A DNA stretch of 5,701 nucleotides from an uncultured Oscillospiraceae bacterium (GCA_900769845.1 CAAGIF010000140.1:1-5701); one strand, 5' to 3'; positions 1 to 5,292 are shown, counted from the first letter of the stretch. The notes: a model not told the origin generated them from the letters alone. Made by a program: numbers and translations.

Positions 1-1
1 C

Positions 2-1615
2 AAGGTAGAGACTATAGAGATGCATCGTCTTTACAACCCCAATACCGGCGAGCATTTCTACACCGGCAGCCTGGAAGAACGGGACGATCTGGTTGCGCTT
101 GGCTGGCAGTATGAGGGCGCTGCCTGGACAGCCCCAACGAATGCGGGCGAGCCTGTTTATCGTATGTTCAACCCCAATTCCGGCGATCATCACTACACCA
201 TGAGTAAGAAAGAGCGGGATGATCTGGTTGCGCTTGGCTGGCAATACGAAGGCGTGGCCTGGAACTCCTATGCTGACGATATCTCTTACTACGGAGTTGC
301 TCACCACCGTCTGTATAATCCCAATGCAGATGTGGGAAGTCACCATTATACAGCCAGCATTGTTGAGGTTACGGATCTGATCAAGGCGGGCTGGAATTAT
401 GAAGGAATTGCCTATTACGGATATGCTGAGCGGGCATATACTGATTGGGTACATGGAATTTCAGGTCATCTTTTCGAGTATGAAGCGGATTGGATCGGAT
501 CAGAAGCAGGCTGTCGATATTTTGTCTGCTACTGCGGCGTCAGATGGGCGCAGCATGACGAAGGCTGGATCATGACCAAAGCTCCTACAGCAACCGCTGC
601 CGGTGAGAAGGAACTCTGCTGCCCGAACTGCAAACTGGAAAAGAATGCGCAGATTCCTGCCGGAAGCTATGCTTCCCTGTCCGCGGATCCGATCTATTTC
701 ATTGATGGTGACCAGTGTTACATTTACAGCATTAACCCTGATGGAACAGGCCGCAAGTGCGTGATTAGCCGTGAATGCCATTCTCTGCAGCAGGGTGATG
801 GCTTCGTGATATACGGAAGCTATGATGACAATGTCGAAGATTTTGCTTTTTATGTATATGATATGAAGACACAGGAAACGAAGACGGCTGCAGATGTAGT
901 TTATTCGTATGGTGTTGACGGTGTGAATTGGTATTATAGCAAGTACAGAGATTCTTCAGATGGCGGGACTGTACTTTATCATCATAATCTAGCGACCGGA
1001 GAAGAAAATGAGATTCTCTCTACCGAGAAAATTGAGTCCGTTAGCGCCGGATACGGAATGCTGTATTTCATTGCAGGTAACGGAATCTTTACCGAAGTGA
1101 ACGGAATCCGATTCGAAGGGTACGAAGTCTATATCTATAATCCGAAAACAAAAACGAAAACAGCCTTGTATGAGCCTTTAGCCAATGATTATTATTTGGA
1201 TGCCACCAAGGGCGGCGTAATTCTTCAAAAGTATGCTAACGAAATTGCCAATAACATATTCCTGACTCGGGACGATACCTCTCACTCAATTTATGTGGAT
1301 AGAGCGCCTTACAGGGAGTTGCAGTGGCCCTATGAACATGATTGGCATCCGGTGTATGTTGGTGACAGCCATATTGTGTACCTGAATTATGACTTTGGTG
1401 GTACGCATCTCGTTTCCTGCAATTATGATAAGTCTGAGTTTGCTCTGGATATCAAGGACGCCAATGTTTTGCTGACAGCTGAAGATTCTAAAATGGATGC
1501 CTTCGACATTGATAACGGTCGAATTTTGATTCGGACCAGCAGTGGAGATTATCTGTTCGATGCAGAATTCTTTGATCAGACCCAGGCACTGATTCCCCTT
1601 CCTGCCAACGAATAA
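2..1615 (+). CDS. DUF5648-repeat surface protein with Cys cluster and C-terminal propeller-like region (5' end missing)
   Basis: The frame is open to the window edge, and the residues before the first ATG (position 20) read into a repeat, so the real start is upstream. Residues are numbered from that ATG. Three DUF5648-like repeats lie at about 2-38, 46-84 and 95-135, each with a Y/F-N-P-N, H-x-Y-T and G-W-x-Y-E-G core. DUF5648 repeats are common in extracellular proteins of gut Gram-positives; their ligand is not known to me. Next comes a cysteine cluster: C165, C170, C172, C200, C201 and C204. The CxC/CxxC spacing resembles a zinc ribbon. From about 219 to 531 there are repeated beta-strand blades rich in Y, G and D (for example YFIDGDQCYIYSINPDG), resembling DUF5050/propeller-like regions. 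No transmembrane segment is visible, and any signal peptide would lie upstream. The second half looks more AT-rich than neighbouring genes, consistent with an accessory gene. Binding or surface sensing is inference. Confidence 0.8.
   Translation, partial: KVETIEMHRLYNPNTGEHFYTGSLEERDDLVALGWQYEGAAWTAPTNAGEPVYRMFNPNSGDHHYTMSKKERDDLVALGWQYEGVAWNSYADDISYYGVAHHRLYNPNADVGSHHYTASIVEVTDLIKAGWNYEGIAYYGYAERAYTDWVHGISGHLFEYEADWIGSEAGCRYFVCYCGVRWAQHDEGWIMTKAPTATAAGEKELCCPNCKLEKNAQIPAGSYASLSADPIYFIDGDQCYIYSINPDGTGRKCVISRECHSLQQGDGFVIYGSYDDNVEDFAFYVYDMKTQETKTAADVVYSYGVDGVNWYYSKYRDSSDGGTVLYHHNLATGEENEILSTEKIESVSAGYGMLYFIAGNGIFTEVNGIRFEGYEVYIYNPKTKTKTALYEPLANDYYLDATKGGVILQKYANEIANNIFLTRDDTSHSIYVDRAPYRELQWPYEHDWHPVYVGDSHIVYLNYDFGGTHLVSCNYDKSEFALDIKDANVLLTAEDSKMDAFDIDNGRILIRTSSGDYLFDAEFFDQTQALIPLPANE
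86..243 (+). repeat. Direct repeat inside the DUF5648 region, 23 identical bases 135 bases apart
   Basis: Positions 86-108 and 221-243 are identical over 23 bases, and the flanking bases differ mainly at third codon positions. The offset is exactly 45 codons. Both copies encode DDLVALGWQYEG-type sequence in repeats 1 and 2. The third repeat (about 302-424) has diverged at both DNA and protein level. This points to a fairly recent in-frame duplication or gene conversion of one repeat unit. Confidence 0.85.
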
Positions 1616-1622
1616 TGAAAAC

Positions 1623-1655
1623 AATCCCCGGTGACCGCGGTCACCGGGGATTTTG
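1623..1655. terminator. Perfect-palindrome bidirectional terminator
   Basis: Positions 1623-1652 form a perfect 30-bp palindrome centred on CCGCGG (1635-1640). It is followed by TTTTGTT on the plus strand and preceded by an A-rich tract (AAAACAA, ending at 1624), which becomes a T-rich tract on the minus strand. It starts 8 bases after the stop codon of the left gene (1613-1615) and ends 4 bases before the stop codon of the convergent tatD (1656-1658). One hairpin therefore probably ends both transcripts. Confidence 0.88.
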
Positions 1656-2417
1656 TTATATTCTGAACAGGCGTTTTCCGTTCTCCAGGGTGATGGCATG
1701 GATTTCTTCCACATCCATGCCCCGAATTTCTGCCAATTTCTCTGCCATACGGAAGAGCTTACCGGGGTCGTTGCGTCTGCCCCGGAAGGGCTCGGGCGCC
1801 ATATAGGGGCAGTCCGTTTCCAGAACGATCCGGTCCAGAGGAAGGGATGCGGCTACCTCCACAGCTTTCCGGGCGTTTTTGAAGGTCAGTACGCCGGTAA
1901 ATCCGATATACCAGCCCCGGTTCACCAGCTGCCGCGCCATTTCTGCGGAGCCGGAGTAGCAGTGAAATACACCGGTGACTTCCGGAAAATCCCGCACCAC
2001 CTGCATACCGTCTTCGTGGGCCTCCCGTTCGTGAACGATTACCGGAAGACTCAGCTCCCGGGCCAGTTCCATTTGGGCGCGGAATGCCCTGAGCTGCTGC
2101 TCCCTGGGAATATCCTCGTAGTGATAGTCCAGACCGATCTCTCCGATGGCTTTGATTTTAGGGCTTAGGTGACATAACTTTCTGAATTCCTCCAGCACAT
2201 CCTCATTGACTTCGTCAGCGGCATCCGGGTGGGAACCAACCGCGGCGTAAATATAGGGATATTTGTTGGCAAGCCCCACCGCTGCCCGGGAGGAGACAAG
2301 GCTGCAGCCGGGATTCATTACCAGGGCGATGCCTTTGTCGGGAAGGGAGCTGAGCAGAAGCTCCCGGTCGGCATCGAAGGACCGGGAATCCAGATGGGCG
2401 TGGGTATCAAACAGCAT
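1656..2417 (-). CDS. tatD: TatD-family metal-dependent hydrolase (putative DNase)
   Basis: A 253-residue protein of the normal length for the TatD family, a TIM-barrel with a divalent-metal centre. Family members are 3'-5' exonucleases or general phosphohydrolases in the cytoplasm. The metal and active-site motifs are all present: THAHLD (H6, H8), GSHP (61-64), GEIGLDYH (E93), VIVHERE (H129), HCYSG (H152) and ETDCPY (D202). I start at the ATG at 2417 because AGAGG (2426-2430 on this strand) is 8 bases upstream. The frame could start 3 codons earlier at a GTG (2426), but that codon overlaps the Shine-Dalgarno site. The gene is monocistronic here, with its own strong promoter, and converges on the left surface-protein gene. 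B. subtilis YabD is the corresponding family member. The exact substrate cannot be told from sequence. Confidence 0.95.
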   Translation of the reverse strand: MLFDTHAHLDSRSFDADRELLLSSLPDKGIALVMNPGCSLVSSRAAVGLANKYPYIYAAVGSHPDAADEVNEDVLEEFRKLCHLSPKIKAIGEIGLDYHYEDIPREQQLRAFRAQMELARELSLPVIVHEREAHEDGMQVVRDFPEVTGVFHCYSGSAEMARQLVNRGWYIGFTGVLTFKNARKAVEVAASLPLDRIVLETDCPYMAPEPFRGRRNDPGKLFRMAEKLAEIRGMDVEEIHAITLENGKRLFRI

Positions 2418-2425
2418 GGAAAACA

Positions 2426-2430
2426 CCTCT
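2426..2430 (-). promoter_or_regulatory. tatD ribosome binding site
   Basis: AGAGG on the minus strand, 8 bases before the ATG at 2417. The alternative GTG at 2426-2424 overlaps it by one base and could not use it, so this site decides the start. Confidence 0.75.
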
Positions 2431-2440
2431 TTCTTGGTAC

Positions 2441-2469
2441 AGTATACCCCCTGGCACCGCCGCTGTCAA
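2441..2469 (-). promoter_or_regulatory. Near-consensus sigma-A promoter of tatD
   Basis: On the minus strand there is TTGACA (2464-2469), a 17-base spacer and TATACT (2441-2446). This is a perfect -35 element and a five-of-six -10 element at ideal spacing. Transcription would start near 2434, giving a leader of about 17 bases that just includes the Shine-Dalgarno site. This suggests constitutive vegetative expression of tatD. Confidence 0.85.
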
Positions 2470-2479
2470 AGAAAAAATC

Positions 2480-2508
2480 GCATAGCTGCCCCCGGGTGGA
2501 CATAGTAT
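2480..2508 (+). promoter_or_regulatory. Putative sigma-E-type sporulation promoter for yabP-yabQ
   Basis: GCATAGCT (2480-2487) resembles the sigma-E -35 element (K-M-ATA-T-W-T, 6 of 8). CATAGTAT (2501-2508) resembles the -10 element CATACAnT (6 of 8). The ATA to CATA gap is 16 bases, as expected for sigma-E. Transcription would start near 2514-2516, just ahead of the yabP Shine-Dalgarno site. B. subtilis yabP and yabQ are expressed in the mother cell under sigma-E, so the match fits the gene content. The consensus is short, and I found no good sigma-A promoter on this strand in the gap. Confidence 0.5.
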
Positions 2509-2516
2509 GGAGCAGC

Positions 2517-2525
2517 AAGGGAGGA
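2517..2525 (+). promoter_or_regulatory. yabP ribosome binding site that selects the second ATG
   Basis: AAGGGAGGA directly abuts the first in-frame ATG (2526), which is too close to use. The second ATG (2532), two codons on, sits 6 bases after the site, so 2532 is the likely start. Confidence 0.7.
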
Positions 2526-2531
2526 ATGGAA

Positions 2532-2795
2532 ATGGCGGAGCAGCAGAAAATGCCTCATATACTGACATTGGATGAGCGACAGAAACTGACCGTGACCGGG
2601 GTAACGGAGGTGGTCAGCTTTGACGATACAGCGGTGGTATTGCATACGGGGCTGGGAACACTGGTGATCCAGGGACAGCAGTTAAAGTTGAAAACTCTGG
2701 AAGGAGGAAATGTGGCAGTAACCGGACAAGTGGGAGGTCTAGTCTATGAGCAGGGACGGCAGGAGGGGTCCTGGCTGTCCCGGTTATTCCGGTGA
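2532..2795 (+). CDS. yabP: Sporulation protein YabP
   Basis: An 87-residue protein matching the YabP/YqfC family in size and pattern. It has a short N-terminal tail (MAEQQKMPHILTLDERQKLT), then V-T-G-V-x-E-V-x-S-F-D-D (21-32), a hydrophobic L-x-T-x-L-G-x-L-x-I-x-G-x-x-L block (37-51), and K-x-L-x-L-E/G-G-x-V-x-V-x-G (52-65). It ends in a basic, hydrophobic tail. YabP is required for normal sporulation in B. subtilis. There is no signal peptide or membrane segment. It overlaps yabQ by 4 bases (GTGA), so the two are probably translationally coupled, and it follows a sigma-E-like promoter. In other Firmicutes hup and rqcP (yabO) often precede it; here tatD lies divergently upstream instead. Confidence 0.92.
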   Translation: MAEQQKMPHILTLDERQKLTVTGVTEVVSFDDTAVVLHTGLGTLVIQGQQLKLKTLEGGNVAVTGQVGGLVYEQGRQEGSWLSRLFR

Positions 2796-3436
2796 CGGTC
2801 CCGGGAGTTGCTGCCCTGCGGTTTTTGCGGGCCTTCGGTGTGGGAGTCTGCCTGGGTCTGCTGTATGGCTTTCTGCGCCCGATCCGTCCCGCCCGGACGG
2901 TAGTCGCAGACGGAATATTTCTCCTGGCGGCCTTTTGGGGATGGCTGTATGTGGGGTTCTTTATCTGCCGGGGGGATCTGCGGCTGGTGTACTTCGGGGC
3001 AATGATCTTGGGCGGTGTCGCCTGGGAAGCCGCGGTGGGCAGGCTCTTCAGACCCGCATTTTCCGGATTTTGGAGAATTTTAGGGCAGATTTGGAAAATA
3101 ATGTGTATTCCCATTAAAAAAATTTTCAAAAAGTTGAAAATTTTATTTGCATCTGGCGAAAAATGGGTTACAATAACATGGAGAAATGGCTTGCAAAATC
3201 GGCGAAAGTCCGGAGGTGAATCCAATGTCGCAGATCAAAGAAATATTCCGCGGATTCCGGGAGTTTTTCCGCAGGTTCAAGTTCGTCCGTATGCGTACCC
3301 CCAATCTGACCAAGGTGATGCTGACGGTGGTTATCGTGTTGTCTATGGTGGTGCTGATTACCCTGGGAATTTCTCTGAAGGATCTGGCAGCAAGAACCGA
3401 AGACCTTCGCAATCAGGCGGCGGCGCTGGAATATGA
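2792..3436 (+). CDS. yabQ: Spore cortex biosynthesis protein YabQ, with a 3' end overlapping divIC
   Basis: An open frame of 214 codons from GTG (2792), overlapping the yabP stop codon as GTGA. There is no close Shine-Dalgarno site, which fits coupled translation. Three hydrophobic segments (about 5-28, 37-58 and 63-85) mark an integral membrane protein. G-L-L-Y-G-F-L-R (22-29) corresponds to the family's G-x-x-Y-D-x-x-R motif, with Gly in the usual Asp position. A basic, aromatic stretch follows (93-131, WRILGQIWKI then IKKIFKKLKILF). YabQ is an outer-forespore-membrane protein needed for cortex assembly in B. subtilis. Residues from about 145 onward come from DNA that also encodes DivIC in another frame; they are Gly/Ser/Gln-rich and look like shadow sequence. 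Either the protein truly has this tail or the stop codon was lost by mutation, frameshift or sequencing error. The first 130 or so residues are the trustworthy part. Confidence 0.85.
   Translation: MTVPGVAALRFLRAFGVGVCLGLLYGFLRPIRPARTVVADGIFLLAAFWGWLYVGFFICRGDLRLVYFGAMILGGVAWEAAVGRLFRPAFSGFWRILGQIWKIMCIPIKKIFKKLKILFASGEKWVTITWRNGLQNRRKSGGESNVADQRNIPRIPGVFPQVQVRPYAYPQSDQGDADGGYRVVYGGADYPGNFSEGSGSKNRRPSQSGGGAGI
3119..3144. repeat. AT-rich inverted repeat, 11-bp arms, 4-base loop
   Basis: AAAATTTTCAA (3119-3129) and TTGAAAATTTT (3134-3144) are perfect reverse complements around AAAG. The repeat sits inside the yabQ frame, in an AT-rich patch unlike the surrounding GC-rich DNA, and just 5' of the -35 element of the putative divIC promoter. 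It could be an UP-like element, an operator or a weak attenuator. It also encodes a Lys-rich stretch of YabQ, so part of the symmetry may be incidental. Confidence 0.6.
3147..3174 (+). promoter_or_regulatory. Probable sigma-A promoter for divIC-yabR inside yabQ
   Basis: TTGCAT (3147-3152), a 16-base spacer and TACAAT (3169-3174). The -10 element is good (5 of 6), the -35 element is weak (3 of 6), and an A/T-tract region like an UP element precedes it. Transcription would start near 3181, about 44 bases before the divIC start. A separate vegetative promoter makes sense because divIC is needed in growing cells while yabPQ are sporulation genes. Confidence 0.5.
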
Positions 3437-3557
3437 AAATCAGGTTCTGGACGAAAAGATCGAAGATCTGGGTTCCGTAAAAAGTATCGTGGAGATTGCT
3501 GAGGAGGAGCTGGATCTGGTTCAGCCCGGCGGCGTGGATTTTCAACCGGAGTCGTAA
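3225..3557 (+). CDS. divIC: Cell division protein DivIC/FtsB family
   Basis: A 110-residue bitopic membrane protein. It has a basic cytoplasmic N-terminus (1-28, rich in R, K and F), one transmembrane helix (about 29-49), a coiled coil (about 50-82, LKDLAARTEDL to NQVLDEKIEDL) and the DivIC/FtsB end signature VEIAEEELDLVQPG (89-102). The family forms the FtsL-DivIC-DivIB (E. coli FtsL-FtsB-FtsQ) complex, which activates septal peptidoglycan synthesis. The start is ATG 3225, with GGAGGTGA (3212-3219) just upstream. An earlier in-frame ATG (3186) has no ribosome binding site and would add 13 untypical residues. It lies between yabQ and yabR, as in Bacillus, and its first 212 bases overlap the open yabQ frame. 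Confidence 0.93.
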   Translation: MSQIKEIFRGFREFFRRFKFVRMRTPNLTKVMLTVVIVLSMVVLITLGISLKDLAARTEDLRNQAAALEYENQVLDEKIEDLGSVKSIVEIAEEELDLVQPGGVDFQPES

Positions 3558-3593
3558 TGGAAGATCAACTTATTTGGAGGAAATGAAATAAAT

Positions 3594-4049
3594 ATGGAGT
3601 TAACCGTTGGAACCGTTCTGGAAGGTAAAATCAAATCCATCACCAATTTCGGCGCATTTGTTGCATTGCCGGAAAACAAGACCGGCATGGTACATATTTC
3701 GGAAGTTGCCAATGCCTATGTCAGCGACATTCGCGCCCATCTGACTGAGGGACAGGATGTAAAAGTTGTAGTTATCGGCAACGAAAACGGCAAGATCAAT
3801 CTGTCCATCAAGCGGCTGGAGCCCAAGCCCCAGCCCCAGCGGGAGAATCCTCCTAAGGCCAGCGGATTTGCTCCCCGGCGGGAGAATCCCGGACCGCAGC
3901 GTCCCCAGAGACCTGCGCCCGTGCCTCCGGCAGCGCCCAAAACCGCGGATCAGCTTTTTGAAGAGAAGCTCAAGGCCTTTATGTCCGAATCCGATAACAA
4001 GCTTTCCTCCATGCGGGCGGATCACCGGACCAAGAGCAGAAGAAGATAA
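3594..4049 (+). CDS. yabR: S1-domain RNA-binding protein, YabR family
   Basis: A 151-residue protein. One S1 OB-fold domain fills residues 1-75: G-T-V-L-E-G-K-I (6-13), TNFGAFV (17-23), GMVHISE (31-37), GQDVKVVVI (53-61) and INLSIKRL (68-75). A proline- and arginine-rich linker (about 76-115, with two RENP units) follows. A conserved-looking tail (117-151, DQLFEEKLKAFMSESDNKLSSMR) ends in basic residues. B. subtilis YabR is about 128 residues, so the linker is longer here. A role in RNA or ribosome binding is known for the S1 fold, but the specific target is not. Its GGAGG (3576-3580) is 13 bases before ATG 3594, longer than usual, with an ATG-AAA-TAA mini-frame in between. It is in the same frame as divIC, 36 bases after that stop codon, and ends just before a terminator. 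Confidence 0.92.
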   Translation: MELTVGTVLEGKIKSITNFGAFVALPENKTGMVHISEVANAYVSDIRAHLTEGQDVKVVVIGNENGKINLSIKRLEPKPQPQRENPPKASGFAPRRENPGPQRPQRPAPVPPAAPKTADQLFEEKLKAFMSESDNKLSSMRADHRTKSRRR

Positions 4050-4053
4050 TCCC

Positions 4054-4082
4054 AAAGGGCTGCTACCCGGCGGCCCTTTTTT
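4054..4082 (+). terminator. Rho-independent terminator after yabR
   Basis: The stem AAAGGGCTGC (4054-4063) pairs with GCGGCCCTTT (4070-4079), 10 bp with one G-U pair. The loop is 6 bases, and the T run spans 4077-4082. It begins 5 bases after the yabR stop codon and closes the yabP-yabR block. Confidence 0.9.
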
Positions 4083-4132
4083 CATAAACTGCCGAGCTGC
4101 GCTGCGGTTCGGAATACTCACGAGGTAAAGAT

Positions 4133-4831
4133 ATGAAAAATGTAGTGATCACCGGCGGAAGCCGGGGAATCGGCGCGGCTGCGGTGCGGCTGTTTGCCGC
4201 CCGGGGCGACCGGGTGTATTTTCTTTATGAAAAGGAGCATGCCGCTGCGGCGGAAGTGGCGGCGCAGACCGGGGCAATCCCGATTTGCTGCGATGTTGCG
4301 GACGGTGCGGCGGTGCGCGGGGCTTTTGAAACCATCGGCGATGTGGATATTCTGGTCTGCAACGCAGGCATCTGCCATTCCGGGCTGATGAGCATGGTGG
4401 ACGAGCAGATGTGGGACAGACTCTTTGCTGTCAATGTCAAGGGTATCTATCACTGCGTCAATGCGGCCATGCCTGAATTTTTGAAGAAACAGCAGGGAAG
4501 CATTGTCACCGTTTCTTCCATGTGGGGACAGGTTGGCGCATCCTGTGAGGTGGCTTACTCCGCAACCAAGGGCGCGGTGATCGCTCTGACCAAGGCCCTT
4601 GCCAAGGAGCTTGGTCCCAGCGGTATCCGGGTCAACTGCGTCGCGCCGGGAGTGATTCTGACGGATATGTGCGGTAATGTGGACGGGGAGATTCTTCGGG
4701 AAATGGCGGATGAAACTCCTGTGGGCCGCAATGGCGCGCCGGAGGATGTGGCGAAGGCTATCGCGTACCTGGCAGACGCGGAGTTTGTAACCGGCGAAAT
4801 TCTGGCCGTCAACGGCGGCTATGTGATCTAA
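4133..4831 (+). CDS. Short-chain dehydrogenase/reductase, FabG fold, possibly YmfI-type EF-P 5-aminopentanone reductase
   Basis: A 232-residue classical SDR with a Rossmann fold. The cofactor motif is TGGSRGIG (7-14), the core motif is CNAG (76-79), and the catalytic tetrad is N101, S129, Y142 and K146 (Y-x-x-x-K). The P-G motif follows in CVAPGVI, and the protein ends in the usual NGGYVI. R11 in the glycine motif favours NADPH. The segment SSMWGQVGASCEVAYS (128-143) resembles the WG-x-x-GASCE pattern I associate with YmfI-type enzymes, which reduce the 5-aminopentanone group on elongation factor P, rather than with fatty-acid FabG. This subfamily call is tentative; 3-oxoacyl-ACP reductase or sugar/polyol dehydrogenase are alternatives. 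GAGG (4122-4125) is 7 bases before ATG 4133. I saw no convincing promoter between the yabR terminator and this gene. It is 13 bases upstream of rpiB, so they form an operon. Confidence 0.88.
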   Translation: MKNVVITGGSRGIGAAAVRLFAARGDRVYFLYEKEHAAAAEVAAQTGAIPICCDVADGAAVRGAFETIGDVDILVCNAGICHSGLMSMVDEQMWDRLFAVNVKGIYHCVNAAMPEFLKKQQGSIVTVSSMWGQVGASCEVAYSATKGAVIALTKALAKELGPSGIRVNCVAPGVILTDMCGNVDGEILREMADETPVGRNGAPEDVAKAIAYLADAEFVTGEILAVNGGYVI

Positions 4832-4844
4832 GGAGGAGATACCA

Positions 4845-5285
4845 ATGAAGATTGCGATTGGATGCGATCACGGCGCCCTGGCGCTGAAAAACAAGATGGT
4901 TGCCCGCCTGCAGGAGCAAGGCCATACAGTGACGGATTTTGGAACCTATACCCTGGATTCCTGCGACTATCCCGATTTTGCCGGCGCTGCTGCCAAGGCC
5001 GTTGCTGCCGGGGAATGTGACCGGGGCGTGGTGTTGTGCACAACCGGCATCGGTGTTTCCATCGCCGCCAACAAGGTCAAGGGCATCCGCTGCGCCCTGC
5101 TTTCCGATCTGAAGTCCGCAGAGATGACCCGGCTGCATAATGATACCAACATGATGGCTTTGGGCGCCGCGGTGGTGGAAGAATCTCTTGCCATGGAGAT
5201 TCTGAATGTGTGGCTGAATACGGAATTTTCCGGAGAAGCCCGGCATCAGCGCCGGATCGACAAGGTCATGACACTGGAAAAGTAA
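4845..5285 (+). CDS. rpiB: Ribose-5-phosphate isomerase B
   Basis: A 146-residue protein, full length for the RpiB/LacAB family. It interconverts ribose 5-phosphate and ribulose 5-phosphate in the non-oxidative pentose phosphate pathway in the cytoplasm. Visible signatures are CDHGA (7-11), the Cys of CTTGIGVSIAANK (C65, at the catalytic proton-donor position) and LHNDTN (H98, at the general-base position). The C-terminal GEARHQRRIDKV supplies phosphate-binding Arg/His. RpiB enzymes usually read CGTGIG; here the second residue is Thr (T66). LacA/LacB or a rarer aldose-phosphate isomerase therefore cannot be excluded, but the rest looks like RpiB. AGGAGG (4831-4836) overlaps the last base of the upstream stop codon and lies 8 bases before ATG 4845, showing tight coupling to the dehydrogenase gene. 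A terminator follows. Confidence 0.93.
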   Translation: MKIAIGCDHGALALKNKMVARLQEQGHTVTDFGTYTLDSCDYPDFAGAAAKAVAAGECDRGVVLCTTGIGVSIAANKVKGIRCALLSDLKSAEMTRLHNDTNMMALGAAVVEESLAMEILNVWLNTEFSGEARHQRRIDKVMTLEK

Positions 5286-5292
5286 CAGTAAC

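Noticed and set aside
1286..1714. Minus-strand frame of 142 codons under the DUF5648 gene, reading through the terminator palindrome
   Set aside because: It has no ribosome binding site or recognisable domain and crosses the hairpin. It is a shadow of the plus-strand gene.
1653..2168. Plus-strand frames of up to 171 codons across the tatD region, and 2229-2525 ahead of yabP
   Set aside because: They lie opposite tatD, which has intact catalytic motifs, a promoter and a ribosome binding site. Their translations show no family pattern.
3186..3224. Upstream ATG as the divIC start
   Set aside because: No Shine-Dalgarno site precedes it, whereas GGAGGTGA sits at the right distance before ATG 3225.
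2614..3225. Minus-strand frame of 203 codons opposite yabP-yabQ
   Set aside because: The translation is Pro/Arg/Thr-rich low-complexity sequence typical of antisense to GC-rich genes, with no ribosome binding site.
3600..4121. Minus-strand frame of 173 codons opposite yabR
   Set aside because: It crosses the yabR terminator, has no domain and lies opposite a clear S1 protein.
4083..4132. Promoter for the dehydrogenase-rpiB operon (AATACT at 4113-4118)
   Set aside because: The -10 is only 4 of 6 and the -35 at 17 bases is poor, so I do not list it. The operon may rely on read-through or a weak promoter.
4809..5246. Minus-strand frame of 145 codons opposite rpiB
   Set aside because: RpiB motifs on the plus strand are unambiguous; this frame has no motif or start signal.
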